A DNA stretch of 64,000 nt from Paradevosia shaoguanensis (GCF_016801025.1 NZ_CP068983.1:2844501-2908500); one strand, 5' to 3'; positions 24,034 through 33,257 are shown, counted from the stretch's first letter. Notes: generated by a model from the letters alone, not told the origin. Translations and numbers: made by a program.

Positions 24034-25373
24034 GCGGGAAAGACCAGCCGGGCTTCGAAGCCGTCCGGGCGGCCCGGTGCGGGCGAGGAGAGGCGTACCT
24101 CTCCACCAGTCTGCGCCATGATCGTTTCGGCAATGGCCAGGCCCAGTCCCGAGCCGCTGCTCGTCGTCTCGCCGCGCACGAAGCGCTGTTTGAGCCCTTC
24201 GAGCGTGGCCGGGTCGACGGTCCTGCCGCCATTGGTCACCGCCACCCAGTTCTCTCCGAGGGCCACGCGCACGGGCTCGTCCCGGCTGCCATGGGCAAGG
24301 GCGTTGTCGAGCAGATTGCGGAAGGCGATGCCGAAGGCATCGATGTCGATAGGCGCGAGCAGGCTCTCATTGGGCAGCGCTTCCAGCACGATCCGTCCGT
24401 CATTGCCCGCGCGACTGGCGCTGTCGCGGCAGAGCAGGCGAATGGCCGGCACAAGGTCAACCCGCGTTGCGCTCGCGGCCATGCCGGCATCGGCGCGGGC
24501 AAGCTGCAGCAGTTTTTCGGACAGCTCGCCAACGCGCTTGAGCGCCTCTTCCACCTGCCGTGCCCGCAGGGCCTCCGGCCTGCTGCCAAGTTCGGCGATG
24601 AGGCGTTGTGTCTGCGCTAGCGCCGCGGCTATGGGAGTGCGCAGTTCATGCGCGCTGTTGGCGGCAAACGCACGCTCCGCTTCTAGAGCTCCCCGCAATC
24701 GCGCAATAAGCTGGTCCGTCGCCTCGGCGATCGGCCTGAGGTCGGGCGGCAATTCGGCTGGTGCGAGCGGAGCCAGATTGGTCGCGCCGCGAATGCTCAC
24801 CTCCTGGCTCAAAGCATGGAGCGGCGCCAGGCCGCGCCGCACGGCCAGCCCGATGCCGAGCGCCGAAAGCGGCACAAGCAGGGCCAGCGGCAGGAAGAGG
24901 GCGGTGGCGCTTTCCAGCAGAGATTTCTGCCTGTGCTCCAGGCCCTCGGCCACCTGGATCACGAATTCTCCGTCCCCGGTCCCCTCCGTATAGACGCGCA
25001 GGTTCTGTGCGGTCGCAAAGCCGGGCTCGATGGTTTCGGTCAACTGGCCGGTGGGGGCGTCGTGCGAGCGCAGCAGCAGCGCGCCCGCGCGATCGCGGAT
25101 CTGGTAGACGATGTATTCGCCCGCACCCTCCCGCAGCAGTGGAATCTCGCCGCCGTCGTCGTCCGGACGATTGTCGTGCATAGCCTCGCGCAGCCCATGC
25201 ATGGCCAGCGGCAGCAGGCGCTGCGCGGTCTCCTGCAGGCCCTTGTCGAAGGCGGCGTCGATCTCGCTGCGCAAAATGCCGATCGAGACTGCCGCTGCCA
25301 CGATCCAGAGCAGCGCGGCGCCGATCGTAAGCGTCAGCACCAATCGTGCGGTAAGGCTCAGGCGCTTGCTCAT
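24030..25373 (-). CDS. Sensor histidine kinase (QseC/TctE-like)
   Basis: Membrane kinase of 447 aa. TM1 (LVLTLTIGAALLWIVAAAVSI) and TM2 (ATALFLPLALLVPLSALGIGL) bracket a periplasmic sensor of about 130 residues. A linker, the phosphoacceptor H-box (ANSAHELRTPIAAALAQTQ, His near 243), the N-box (FRNLLDNALAHGS) and the G-box (SSGSGLGLAIAETI) follow. I chose the ATG at 25373, which overlaps the response-regulator stop by one base. The neighbouring divergent PepSY and cytochrome b561 genes are its likely targets, a common arrangement for this family. The stimulus is unknown. Confidence 0.92.
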   Translation of the reverse strand: MSKRLSLTARLVLTLTIGAALLWIVAAAVSIGILRSEIDAAFDKGLQETAQRLLPLAMHGLREAMHDNRPDDDGGEIPLLREGAGEYIVYQIRDRAGALLLRSHDAPTGQLTETIEPGFATAQNLRVYTEGTGDGEFVIQVAEGLEHRQKSLLESATALFLPLALLVPLSALGIGLAVRRGLAPLHALSQEVSIRGATNLAPLAPAELPPDLRPIAEATDQLIARLRGALEAERAFAANSAHELRTPIAAALAQTQRLIAELGSRPEALRARQVEEALKRVGELSEKLLQLARADAGMAASATRVDLVPAIRLLCRDSASRAGNDGRIVLEALPNESLLAPIDIDAFGIAFRNLLDNALAHGSRDEPVRVALGENWVAVTNGGRTVDPATLEGLKQRFVRGETTSSGSGLGLAIAETIMAQTGGEVRLSSPAPGRPDGFEARLVFPA

Positions 25374-26029
25374 CAGCGTTCCACCCGGTAGCCGATACCG
25401 CGCGCCGTGCGGATGAAATCGTGTCCCAGCTTCTTGCGCAGCCGGCTCACATAGACCTCCACCGCATTGCTTTCGATCTCGGCACCGAACTCGTAGAGCG
25501 TTTCCTCGATCTGGGCCTTGGAGACGGCAATGCCCGGGTGGCGCACCAACCGTTCGAGAATGGCCCATTCCCTTGCCGTGACTTCGATAGGCCTGCCGGC
25601 ATTGGTCACCAGCCGATGCGCCTGGTCGATCTCGATCTCTCCAAAGGTGAGAAGTGGGTTTGGGTTGCCCGTGTAGCGCCGCGCCACTGCGGCCAGCCGA
25701 GCTGAAAGCTCGCTCAGGTCGAACGGCTTAACGATATAGTCGTCGGCTCCCGCATTGAGACCTTCGATGCGCGAAGAGACCTGGTCCATGGCGGTGAGGA
25801 TGATGATCGGGGTGGCGTCTCCTCGCTTGCGCAGCCGACGCAGGAAGTCGAGGCCCTTGCCGTCCGGCAGGTTGAGATCGAGCAGCACGAGATCATAGGC
25901 CGTTGCCAGAGTTGCATTCTCGGCCTCGTCGAGGCGACGTACCCAGTCGGCGGCATAGCCTTCGGCGGCGATGTGATCGCGCACCGCGCCACCCAAGTCC
26001 CGGTCGTCTTCGACAAGCAAAACGCGCAT
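25373..26029 (-). CDS. OmpR-type response regulator
   Basis: DNA-binding response regulator of 218 aa. The receiver domain has the acidic pocket (VEDD, 7-9), phosphoacceptor Asp51 (LVLLDLNLPDG) and the conserved lysine in VKPFDLSEL. The C-terminal winged helix is complete (VTAREWAILERLVRHPG; NAVEVYVSRLRKKLG; TARGIGYRVER). An ATG at 26029 gives the usual MRVLLVEDD start, and a GTG nine bases earlier is an alternative. First gene of the two-component operon. An 18-nt inverted repeat upstream is the likely autoregulatory site. Confidence 0.93.
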   Translation of the reverse strand: MRVLLVEDDRDLGGAVRDHIAAEGYAADWVRRLDEAENATLATAYDLVLLDLNLPDGKGLDFLRRLRKRGDATPIIILTAMDQVSSRIEGLNAGADDYIVKPFDLSELSARLAAVARRYTGNPNPLLTFGEIEIDQAHRLVTNAGRPIEVTAREWAILERLVRHPGIAVSKAQIEETLYEFGAEIESNAVEVYVSRLRKKLGHDFIRTARGIGYRVER

Positions 26030-26067
26030 TGGCCCCACCGCAAATCGAACCTGCCTAGCTGCCCAAG

Positions 26068-26116
26068 CTGACGCCAGCCTGAAGGGCAGGCGCGTGTGCC
26101 TTCAGCCTGGCGTCAG
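26068..26116. promoter_or_regulatory. Inverted repeat between the two-component operon and the PepSY gene
   Basis: Two 18-nt arms (26068-26085 and 26099-26116) are complementary at 17 of 18 positions, separated by 13 nt. The core is CTGACGCCAG..CTGGCGTCAG. It is centred in the divergent promoter region and is a good candidate for the regulator's binding site. Confidence 0.6.
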
Positions 26117-26173
26117 GCTCGGCCCGCATCGTCATCAGGCCAAGCAAGGCATTTTGACACAAGGAAATCTACC

Positions 26174-26440
26174 ATGAAGAAGCTCGCTTTCGTCGCCGCA
26201 GCCCTCGCCGTGCTCACCGCAGCGCCCGCCTTTGCTGCTGACGCCTGCACCGTGCCGGCGGACAAGTGGCAGCCCGAAGATGCTCTCAAGAGCAAGCTCG
26301 AGGGCGAAGGCTGGACCGTGCGGCAGATCAAGAAGGACCAGGGGTGCTACGAAGCCTATGCCATGAAGGGCGATGGCTCGCGCATGGAAGCGCTGTTCGA
26401 CCCGGCCACGCTCGCGCCGGTCAACGCCCCGGCGAACTGA
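26174..26440 (+). CDS. Exported PepSY-domain small protein
   Basis: Periplasmic protein of 88 aa: signal peptide (residues 1-21, LAFVAAALAVLTAAPAFAA) and a single PepSY unit (WQPEDALKSKLEGEGWTVRQ; CYEAYAMKGDGSRMEALFDP). Two cysteines in the mature part (ACTVP and QGCYEA) could form a disulfide. PepSY proteins next to QseC-type systems are common, with roles in inhibition of proteases or in metal/redox sensing proposed. The next gene begins 4 nt after the stop. Divergent from the two-component operon and probably regulated by it. Confidence 0.88.
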   Translation: MKKLAFVAAALAVLTAAPAFAADACTVPADKWQPEDALKSKLEGEGWTVRQIKKDQGCYEAYAMKGDGSRMEALFDPATLAPVNAPAN

Positions 26441-26444
26441 TGCC

Positions 26445-26984
26445 ATGTCCGGGCTCGTCAAAGTCTGGGACCCGGTCGTGCGCCTCTTCCATTGGGGCCT
26501 GGCGCTGAGCTTTGCCATAGCTTGGCTCAGTGCCGATCACTCCAAGACGCTGCATCACTGGGCGGGCTATGCGGCCGGCGGTCTCATCGTGATGCGGCTG
26601 GTCTGGGGGGTGCTGGGCACGCGCTATGCCCGGTTCAGCCAGTTCGTCCGCCATCCAACGACGGTGCTGGCCTATCTGCGCGATATCGTGGTGGGGCGCG
26701 AGAGCCGCTATCTCGGCCACAACCCCGCCGGCGGGGCGATGATCGTAGCGCTGATCCTCACCATGGGCGCGCTGGCGCTCAGTGGCTGGCTGACGCAGAC
26801 TGATCAGTTCTTCGGCGTCGGTTGGCTTGAGGATGGCCACAGGCTATTGGCCAAGCTGCTGCTGGTGCTGGTGGGCCTGCATCTGGCGGGCGTAGCCCTG
26901 GCGAGCCTGCGCCATCGCGAGAACCTGCCCTTGGCCATGATTACCGGCTGGAAGCGCGAGACCGGGCCAGAAGACGTCGCGTAA
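26445..26984 (+). CDS. Cytochrome b561-family membrane protein
   Basis: Four-helix di-haem cytochrome b of 179 aa. Helices include RLFHWGLALSFAIAWLSAD, HWAGYAAGGLIVMRLVWGVL, MIVALILTMGALALSGWLTQ and HRLLAKLLLVLVGLHLAGV, with paired histidines (FHWG, HHWAGY, HRLL, LHLAG) for haem. The YxxxxRxxxxG-type B561 features are present. It would shuttle electrons between quinol and a periplasmic acceptor. The partner may be the adjacent PepSY protein or an unknown enzyme. The ATG at 26445 is 4 nt after the previous stop. Confidence 0.9.
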   Translation: MSGLVKVWDPVVRLFHWGLALSFAIAWLSADHSKTLHHWAGYAAGGLIVMRLVWGVLGTRYARFSQFVRHPTTVLAYLRDIVVGRESRYLGHNPAGGAMIVALILTMGALALSGWLTQTDQFFGVGWLEDGHRLLAKLLLVLVGLHLAGVALASLRHRENLPLAMITGWKRETGPEDVA

Positions 26985-27004
26985 TTCGGCAACGCAGACA
27001 AATG

Positions 27005-27036
27005 CAGGACGCCGCCCCGGAAGGGACGGCGTCCTG
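27005..27036. terminator. Hairpin between convergent cytochrome b561 and rpsU genes
   Basis: CAGGACGCCG..CGGCGTCCTG has a perfect 10-bp stem with a 12-nt loop, 20 nt past the cytochrome stop and 22 nt past the rpsU end. It lacks a strong T tract, so it may act as a stabilising 3' hairpin for both messages. Confidence 0.65.
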
Positions 27037-27058
27037 AATTCATTTCAGCTCTCGATGA

Positions 27059-27292
27059 TTACGAGGCGCGACGCTGGGTCGAGGAAGCGACACCGCTCTC
27101 ACGCTGGGCGCGCTTGCGGGCCAGCTTGCGGGCGCGACGCACGGCCTCAGCCTTCTGGCGCGCCTTCTTCTCGGAGGGCTTCTCATAATAGTTGCGAAGC
27201 TTCATCTCACGGAAAACGCCTTCCCGCTGCAGCTTCTTCTTCAGCGCACGGAGCGCCTGATCGACATTGTTATCGCGGACAACTACTTGCAA
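27059..27292 (-). CDS. rpsU: 30S ribosomal protein bS21
   Basis: Small basic ribosomal protein of 77 aa ([40 protein letters not shown]). It is needed for 30S function and initiation. Family length and the YYEKPSEKK motif are typical of alphaproteobacteria. Single gene, downstream of purK on the same strand but 150 nt away, with a GC hairpin (near 27362) between. Confidence 0.95.
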   Translation of the reverse strand: MQVVVRDNNVDQALRALKKKLQREGVFREMKLRNYYEKPSEKKARQKAEAVRRARKLARKRAQRESGVASSTQRRAS

Positions 27293-27442
27293 GCGTAACC
27301 GCCTTCCAGAATTCTCGTCAGTGTTTGATGTGAAGCGCGAAAGCCAAATGACGCTCGCGCCGACCAGCCGGGCCGGTCAACCGTGGATGGCGGTATAGTC
27401 CAAGCCCGGCAGCTTGTCCACTGCTCAATCCGCACAAATTGC

Positions 27443-28528
27443 TTATTTCGCGCCGGTTTTCAGGCCGATCCGGTTGATATGGCCCATCTTGCGACCGGGT
27501 CGGGCCTCGATCTTTCCATAAAGATGGGGGCGCACGCCCGGTCCGAGAAGGTCGACGATGGAATCGGCCTCGTGGCCGATAAGGTTTTCCATCACCACGT
27601 CGGCCGTGCGCGTTACGTCGCCAAGCGGCCAGTTGACCACGGCGCGGATATGCTGCTCGAACTGGTCGGTGACGCAGACCGCCTCGGTCCAGTGCCCCGA
27701 ATTGTGGACGCGCGGCGCGATTTCGTTGACCAGCAGGTCCTCGCCGCCCGGCAGTACGAAGAACTCGATGCCCATCACGCCCACATAATCGAGCGCCTCG
27801 ACGATCCTCTGCGCCGCTTGGCCGGCCTTTGCCGCCAAGGTGGGCGAGATATTGCCGGGTACGGTCGAGGTCTTGAGGATGTGGTCGCGGTGGACGTTCT
27901 CGGAGGGCTCGAAGTGCCGCGTCTCGCCTTGCGCGTTGCGTGCGGCGATGACCGAGATTTCCTTGTCGAACGCGATAAACCCTTCGAGCACCAGCGGTTT
28001 GGGCTCGAGCGCGTCGAACGCAGCGGCAGCTTCGTTGATCGAGCGGATGATGCGCTGGCCCTTGCCGTCATAGCCGAGTCGCGTGGTCTTGAGCACGGCG
28101 GGCGTGCCCAGTTCGGCGAGCGCCGCCTCCAGGTCGTCGAGCGAATAGACCGGGCGATAGGGCGCCACCGGCACGCCGCTTTCCGAGAGAAAGCCCTTCT
28201 CCTCCAGTCGATCCTGCGACACGGCCAATGCTCGGGCGCCGGGGCGTAACGGCTTGCGGGCCGCGATGAATTCGGCGGTGCGGGCGGGCACGTTCTCGAA
28301 CTCGTAGGTCACGACATCGACGGCATCGGCGAAGGCGGCAAGCGCCGATTCGTCGTCATAGGCGGCGATTGTCCTGTGGGGCGTGACCTCGAAGGCAGGG
28401 CTGGCGACGTCCGGGCAGAAGATATGGCTCTTCATGCCGAGCCTGGCTGCGGCCAGTGCCAGCATGCGGCCGAGCTGCCCGCCGCCCAGGATGCCGATGG
28501 TGCTGCCGGGCGGCAAAGGATCAGTCAT
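27443..28528 (-). CDS. purK: N5-carboxyaminoimidazole ribonucleotide synthase
   Basis: ATP-grasp enzyme of 361 aa that carboxylates AIR with bicarbonate in de novo purine synthesis. It shows the N-terminal [20 protein letters not shown] motif, the ATP-grasp core ([31 protein letters not shown]) and [21 protein letters not shown]. The ATG at 28528 overlaps purE by 8 nt, so the two form the standard purEK operon. Confidence 0.95.
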   Translation of the reverse strand: MTDPLPPGSTIGILGGGQLGRMLALAAARLGMKSHIFCPDVASPAFEVTPHRTIAAYDDESALAAFADAVDVVTYEFENVPARTAEFIAARKPLRPGARALAVSQDRLEEKGFLSESGVPVAPYRPVYSLDDLEAALAELGTPAVLKTTRLGYDGKGQRIIRSINEAAAAFDALEPKPLVLEGFIAFDKEISVIAARNAQGETRHFEPSENVHRDHILKTSTVPGNISPTLAAKAGQAAQRIVEALDYVGVMGIEFFVLPGGEDLLVNEIAPRVHNSGHWTEAVCVTDQFEQHIRAVVNWPLGDVTRTADVVMENLIGHEADSIVDLLGPGVRPHLYGKIEARPGRKMGHINRIGLKTGAK

Positions 28529-29021
28529 GGTCGTCGTCTTGTGGGAAGAGGGGAACGGCGCCCGATTGTTCGCGCCGGAAGCGTTCGAGCGCGGCGTCGA
28601 TCTCGGAATCGGAAAGGGCGAGAACGGCCGCCGCCAGGAGCGCAGCGTTGATGGCACCCGGCTCGCCGATGGCAAGCGTGCCCACCGGGATCCCGCCCGG
28701 CATCTGCACGATCGAGAGCAGGCTGTCCTGGCCCGAAAGGGCCTTGGAGCGTACCGGCACGCCGAAGACGGGGAGGGTGGTCATGGAGGCGATCATGCCC
28801 GGCAGATGGGCGGCCCCGCCGGCGCCGGCGATGATGACCTTGAAGCCATCGGCCTTGGCGCTCTTGGCGAACTCGACCATGCGGTCGGGGGTGCGATGGG
28901 CGGAAACGATCCGCGCTTCGTATTCGATCTTGAGGTTGTCGAGGATCTCGGCGGCATGCCGCATGGTGGGCCAATCGGACTGGCTGCCCATGACTATGGC
29001 GACAAGCGGCGTGGTCAGCAT
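28521..29021 (-). CDS. purE: N5-carboxyaminoimidazole ribonucleotide mutase
   Basis: Class I PurE of 166 aa converting N5-CAIR to CAIR. The active-site loops are visible: [19 protein letters not shown], the catalytic histidine in [13 protein letters not shown], and [19 protein letters not shown]. First gene of the purEK operon. The C-terminus carries an acidic tail (FPQDDDHD). Confidence 0.95.
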   Translation of the reverse strand: MLTTPLVAIVMGSQSDWPTMRHAAEILDNLKIEYEARIVSAHRTPDRMVEFAKSAKADGFKVIIAGAGGAAHLPGMIASMTTLPVFGVPVRSKALSGQDSLLSIVQMPGGIPVGTLAIGEPGAINAALLAAAVLALSDSEIDAALERFRREQSGAVPLFPQDDDHD

Positions 29022-29085
29022 ATGGCCCGATCCCCCTGCAAAAGGCGCGTTTAGCTCAAAAGGTCGTGAGGTGCAAGGCAGCCGC

Positions 29086-29301
29086 TCACGCGATGATATC
29101 GGGTATCAGGATGGTTTCGAGCTGCACGATACGGTCCTTGAGCGCCAGTTTGCGCTTCTTGAGCCGCTGGATGAGCATGCGGTCCGCAAGTTGGGAAGCG
29201 GCCAATGTCGCAATGGCGGCATCCAGATCCGCGTGTTCCTGGCGCTTGGTTGCCAGTTCGAGGCCGAGAGCGGCTTCCTGTTCCTTGGTCAAAGGCAGCA
29301 T
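29086..29301 (-). CDS. YdcH/DUF465-family protein
   Basis: Helical protein of 71 aa ([40 protein letters not shown]). DUF465/YdcH members are short two-helix coiled coils with a conserved [10 protein letters not shown] stretch and unknown function. I chose the ATG at 29301 ([10 protein letters not shown]). A second DUF465 gene starts divergently 158 nt away, making a divergent pair. Confidence 0.82.
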   Translation of the reverse strand: MLPLTKEQEAALGLELATKRQEHADLDAAIATLAASQLADRMLIQRLKKRKLALKDRIVQLETILIPDIIA

Positions 29302-29459
29302 AGGGGCGCGCGACTTCTTTGTGCTTATGAACGCCTGATCTTGGTTAGCTGATCGCGAAAGATTTTGCACGGGGTTTCCCGGCGACCCCTTCGGCGGAGT
29401 CGACAAGACGTGAATTATTTGTGACGATCAGGTGTTCGACCAAGCTTAAAGGAGTTGTT

Positions 29460-29633
29460 ATGACGACTGAAGGCCACATCGCCGCTCTCGAGCGGCGGCA
29501 CCGGGAGCTCGATCTCAAGATCGAAACCGAGATGCAGAGCACCCGAAAGGACGATCTCTATATTTCGGCGCTGAAGCGCAAGAAGCTCGAGGTGAAGGAC
29601 GAACTCGCCAAACTCTCCAGCGTCAGCGCCTGA
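29460..29633 (+). CDS. YdcH/DUF465-family protein
   Basis: Coiled-coil protein of 57 aa (HIAALERRHRELDLKIETEM; DDLYISALKRKKLEVKDELA) with the family's LKRKKLEVKDE signature. A strong AAAGGAG site lies 5 nt before the ATG and a perfect terminator follows, so it is a monocistronic, probably abundant message. Function unknown. It is the second member of the divergent pair. Confidence 0.88.
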   Translation: MTTEGHIAALERRHRELDLKIETEMQSTRKDDLYISALKRKKLEVKDELAKLSSVSA

Positions 29634-29663
29634 TTGGCGCCAAACGATTTGAAGTTGTGGGAG

Positions 29664-29689
29664 AAGGCCGCGGTTTCGCGGCCTTTTTT
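29664..29689 (+). terminator. Terminator of the DUF465 gene
   Basis: AAGGCCGCG-GTTT-CGCGGCCTT followed by TTTT, a textbook rho-independent terminator 31 nt after the stop. Confidence 0.93.
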
Positions 29690-29704
29690 GTTGCCCGATG
29701 GCGT

Positions 29705-30478
29705 CTAGGCCATCAGCCCGGTCGCTCCGTCATAGATGAGCTTGAGCGCCAGGAGGAACACGAGGCCATAGGCGATCTGGTAGAAGAAGCGCGCCGAAAT
29801 CCGCCGAACGAGATAGACGCCAATCAGCACGCCCGCGATGGCCACCGGCGCCAGGAGCGCGGCCAGTTCGAGATTGCTCACCGATAGCTGGCCGAGGAAA
29901 TAATAGGGCACGAGCTTGCTGGAATTGACGATGGCGAAGAAGAAGGCCGACGTGCCCGAATAGAGGGCCGGCGAGAGCTTTTGCGGCAGCACGTAGATCT
30001 GGAACGGCGGCCCGCCCGTATGGCTGACGAAGCTGGTGAAGCCGGCAAACCCGCCCCAGAACCGCCCCCAGTTCTTGGATGGCGAAGACATGCCGACCAA
30101 AGCTTTCCGGATGGGGAAGACCGCGTCGATGATGAAGAGCACCGTGATGATGCCGACGAAAAGCAGCACCAGTGCGTCCGATACGAACGACCACAGCACC
30201 CAGCCGATCAGTGTGCCGACCATGGCGCCGGGTAGCATGATCTTGAGAATGTTCCAGTCGCATTCCTTGCGGTAGGACCAGACGGCGATGACATCCATCA
30301 CCAGCAGCACCGGCAGCATCATGCCGGCGGCGTCGCGCGCGGGCATGACGAGGCTTAGTAGCGGCACACCGACCACGCCCAGGCTGCCCAGCAGGCCCGC
30401 CTTGGAGAGCGCAACGAGGAAGACCGCGATCACGCAGATCGTGAGGAAGTAGGGATCATACATAGGCGGGAAAGCCAA
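29705..30478 (-). CDS. TauE/SafE-family anion exporter/permease
   Basis: Polytopic membrane protein of 257 aa with about eight helices in two repeats (YFLTICVIAVFLVALSKAGL; GFAGFTSFVSHTGGPPFQIY). The HTGGPP motif and the repeated SKAG/GSLG pattern are typical of the TauE/SafE (DUF81) family of sulfite, sulfonate or organic-acid permeases. Substrate unknown. It lies 14 nt downstream of the KefB-type antiporter gene and is probably co-transcribed. Confidence 0.9.
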   Translation of the reverse strand: MAFPPMYDPYFLTICVIAVFLVALSKAGLLGSLGVVGVPLLSLVMPARDAAGMMLPVLLVMDVIAVWSYRKECDWNILKIMLPGAMVGTLIGWVLWSFVSDALVLLFVGIITVLFIIDAVFPIRKALVGMSSPSKNWGRFWGGFAGFTSFVSHTGGPPFQIYVLPQKLSPALYSGTSAFFFAIVNSSKLVPYYFLGQLSVSNLELAALLAPVAIAGVLIGVYLVRRISARFFYQIAYGLVFLLALKLIYDGATGLMA

Positions 30479-30492
30479 GCCGGAAGGAAGCG

Positions 30493-32397
30493 CTATCTCG
30501 AACCCGCCGAGGACGCCTTGTCAATATCGTCGGGCGCGCTCTCCGCTTCCGGAGCGTCCTCTTCCTCGCCTTCGCGGCGCGCCATGTCGGCCTCGAGCAC
30601 GTCGCCGAGCATTTCCACGGATTGGCGCACGAAGCCGATATAGGCGTCCTCATCGTCACGCAGGGCGTAGCTGTCGCGCAGCATGCGCAGATCGTGCTCG
30701 GCGAAGGATTGCGCCAGCCGCTCGGCATGGCCGCGCTCATAGCCCAGCTCCACCAGCGCGTCGGTGGCGAGCTGGATGGCCGAGCGAAAGGTCTCACGCT
30801 CGAAGAGGTGCACGCCCAGATCCATGAGCTTGTGCGCATGGGCGCGGTCGATGGCGCGGGCCGCGACCTTGACGTGCGGATAGTGCCGCCGAAGCATGCC
30901 GACGATGTTGAGGATGCGCTCGCCGCCCGGCACCGCAACGATGATCATCTGGGCATGGGCGGCGTCGGCCGCATCGAGCAGGTCGAGGCGCGAGCCGTCG
31001 CCGTAGAAGACCTTGACCCCGAACCGCTTCATCAGTGCGATCTGGGCCGGGTCGTCGTCGATCAGCGTCATCTCGAAGCCCTGCGACTTGAGCAGGCGGG
31101 TCACGATCTGCCCGAAGCGGCCATAGCCGAGCACGATCACCTTCTGGCCGGCCTCGAAGCTCTCGTCGGGGTGCGGATTGCTTGGCGCAGCGTGAAGGCG
31201 CGGGGCGATGAAGCGGTCGAAAGCGAAGAGCAGGAGCGGGGTAGTGGCCATGGAGAGCGCCACGATAAGGCTCAAAACCTCGTAGTCGTGCTGGCCGATG
31301 CCGCCGGCAACCACGCCACTCTGAAGCACGACGAAGGCGAATTCGCTGGCCTGGCTCAGGAGGATCGCGAAGAGGATGCGGTCGGCCGCATGCAGGCGGA
31401 AGATCGTGCCGAGCCCGAAGAGCACGACGATCTTGATGCCGATCAGCCCCAAGAGAATCGCGATGATGGTGCCGGGGGCGTCGAGGAACACCGAGAACGT
31501 GATCGACATGCCGACCGAGATGAAGAAGAGCCCGAGAAGCAAGCCTTTGAACGGCTCGAGGTTGATCTGCAGTTCGTGCCGATACTCACTGTCCGCCAGC
31601 AGAACGCCGCCCAGGAATGCGCCGAGCGCGGGCGAGAGGCCGATCGATTGGGTCAGGAGCGAGGCGCCGATGACGAGGGCAAGGGCGAGCGCCGTGAAGA
31701 CTTCGCGCACATGGGCGCGCGCCACGAAATAGATAAGCGGTCGCACGATGAAGCGGGCGCCGAGGAGGGCGCCTGCGAAGGCGACGATGGTGAGGAGCGG
31801 GGTTACCCAGTCGAGCGGGTTGTCGATCGCGTCCATGGCACCGGCAAGATCGGTGCGGATGATGGCCGAAGGGGCGCCGCTGAGTGCGGCCAGGATCGGA
31901 ATGGCTGCGAGGATCGGGATCACCGCCATATCCTGCACCAGCAGCACGACGAGGCTGGCACGGCCGGTATCGGTCTTGGTGATCTCGCGCTGCGCGATCG
32001 ACTGCATGGCGATGGCGGTCGAGGAGAGCGAGAGGGCAAGGCCGATGGTGGCGGCGATGGGCCAGTCGGTACCGCTCAGCCGAAAAAGGCCGGCGATCAG
32101 CGCCGCGGTCAGGATGACCTGCGGGATACCCATGCCCAGCACCTTGTTGCGCAGCCGCCAGAGTTCGGAGGGCTGCACTTCCAGGCCGATGAGGAACAGC
32201 ATCATCACCACGCCGAATTCGGCGACGTTGGAGATGATGTCGGTGTCGGAGATGAGCTTGAGCCCGTATGGGCCGATCAGGATGCCTGCGGCGAGGTAGC
32301 CGAGGATCGTGCCGGTGCCGGTCCATTTGGCCAGCGGCACCAGGGCGACGGTCGCCGCCAGCAGCACGAAGATGACCAGGAGGAGATTGCCTTCCAA
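30493..32397 (-). CDS. Monovalent cation:proton antiporter with RCK domain (KefB/KefC/YbaL-like)
   Basis: CPA2 antiporter of 634 aa. About twelve helices (residues 1-390; LLLVIFVLLAATVALVPLA, LGYLAAGILIGPYGL, MMLFLIGLEVQPSELW) are followed by a TrkA-N/RCK NAD-binding domain (VIVLGYGRFGQIVTRLL). An acidic C-terminal tail follows (EGEEEDAPEAESAPDDID). It likely exports K+ or Na+ in exchange for protons under ligand control. The start is TTG (M)EGNLLLVIF, chosen because AGGAGGAG lies directly upstream and the first helix begins at once. Confidence 0.92.
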   Translation of the reverse strand: MEGNLLLVIFVLLAATVALVPLAKWTGTGTILGYLAAGILIGPYGLKLISDTDIISNVAEFGVVMMLFLIGLEVQPSELWRLRNKVLGMGIPQVILTAALIAGLFRLSGTDWPIAATIGLALSLSSTAIAMQSIAQREITKTDTGRASLVVLLVQDMAVIPILAAIPILAALSGAPSAIIRTDLAGAMDAIDNPLDWVTPLLTIVAFAGALLGARFIVRPLIYFVARAHVREVFTALALALVIGASLLTQSIGLSPALGAFLGGVLLADSEYRHELQINLEPFKGLLLGLFFISVGMSITFSVFLDAPGTIIAILLGLIGIKIVVLFGLGTIFRLHAADRILFAILLSQASEFAFVVLQSGVVAGGIGQHDYEVLSLIVALSMATTPLLLFAFDRFIAPRLHAAPSNPHPDESFEAGQKVIVLGYGRFGQIVTRLLKSQGFEMTLIDDDPAQIALMKRFGVKVFYGDGSRLDLLDAADAAHAQMIIVAVPGGERILNIVGMLRRHYPHVKVAARAIDRAHAHKLMDLGVHLFERETFRSAIQLATDALVELGYERGHAERLAQSFAEHDLRMLRDSYALRDDEDAYIGFVRQSVEMLGDVLEADMARREGEEEDAPEAESAPDDIDKASSAGSR

Positions 32398-32439
32398 GGA
32401 TTGCTCCTCCTGACCGAAGCGGCCCGTGGCCGCGTGAGT

Positions 32440-33162
32440 TTACTCTTCGTCGCTATCGGACTTGAGCGACTTGAGCTTGGCGAAGACCGAATCCGCGTCG
32501 AACTCTTCCTGGTCGCGCACGTCGCCCGGTTCGTTCTCGTCGTTCTCGGGGGCAAGGCTGGTGCGGTTGGCGCTGGCCAGTGCCTCTTCGGCGGTGAGCA
32601 GCATCGTGCCCTGGTGTTCTTCCTCCATCGGCAGCCCGCTGCCCTTGGCGGCGCGCTTGACCTCGAGGTCGAGCTCGATCTGGGAGGTCAGGCCCAGGGT
32701 CACCGGGTCCATCGGGGTCAGGTTCGCCGAGTTCCAGTGCGTGCCGTCACGCACCGCGTCGATGGTCGACTTGGTGGTGCCGACAAGGCGCATGATCTGG
32801 GCGTCCTTGAGTTCGGGATGGTTGCGCACCAGCCACTTGATGGCGTTGGGGCGCTCGTTGCGGCGCGAAATCGGGGTGTAGCGCGGACCCTTGCGCTTGG
32901 CGGCAGCGACGCGGACCTTGGGTTCGGAAATCTTCAGCCGATAGCTCGGATCGGCCTCGGCCTTCTCGATTTCCTCACGCGTCAGCTGGCCGTTCTGGAT
33001 CGGGTTCACGCCCATGATGCCGCCCGCTACGTCACCGTCGGCGATGCCTTGCACTTCCAGCGGATGAAGTCCGCAGAAGGCGGCGATCTGCTCGAACGAC
33101 AAGGCAGTGTTGTCGACCAGCCAAACGGCGGTTGCCTTGGGCATCAGCAGGGTAGTGGCCAT
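32440..33162 (-). CDS. trcR: DUF1013 cell-cycle transcriptional regulator TrcR
   Basis: Protein of 240 aa, conserved throughout Alphaproteobacteria. N-terminal region ATTLLMPKATAVWLVDNTAL, central KRKGPRYTPISRRNERPNAI and a helix-turn-helix-like stretch (DAQIMRLVGTTKSTIDAVRD) match DUF1013/TrcR. TrcR is reported to associate with RNA polymerase at many promoters in alphaproteobacteria. The C-terminus is acidic (SLKSDSDEE). Stand-alone gene upstream of the antiporter. Confidence 0.9.
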   Translation of the reverse strand: MATTLLMPKATAVWLVDNTALSFEQIAAFCGLHPLEVQGIADGDVAGGIMGVNPIQNGQLTREEIEKAEADPSYRLKISEPKVRVAAAKRKGPRYTPISRRNERPNAIKWLVRNHPELKDAQIMRLVGTTKSTIDAVRDGTHWNSANLTPMDPVTLGLTSQIELDLEVKRAAKGSGLPMEEEHQGTMLLTAEEALASANRTSLAPENDENEPGDVRDQEEFDADSVFAKLKSLKSDSDEE

Positions 33163-33257
33163 AGCAAAATCTCTCTGTTGGCGCGGCCCAGCTTCATCTG
33201 GCCCGCTCCGCCTCTTGCTTTTTGCTGAGGGGAATAGACCTAAATATACGGATTAGG

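Noticed and set aside
30622-33228. An 868-codon plus-strand open frame
   Set aside because: Entirely antisense to the antiporter and trcR genes. The product is rich in His, Asp, Glu, Gly and Arg with no domain, so it is a GC-bias artefact.
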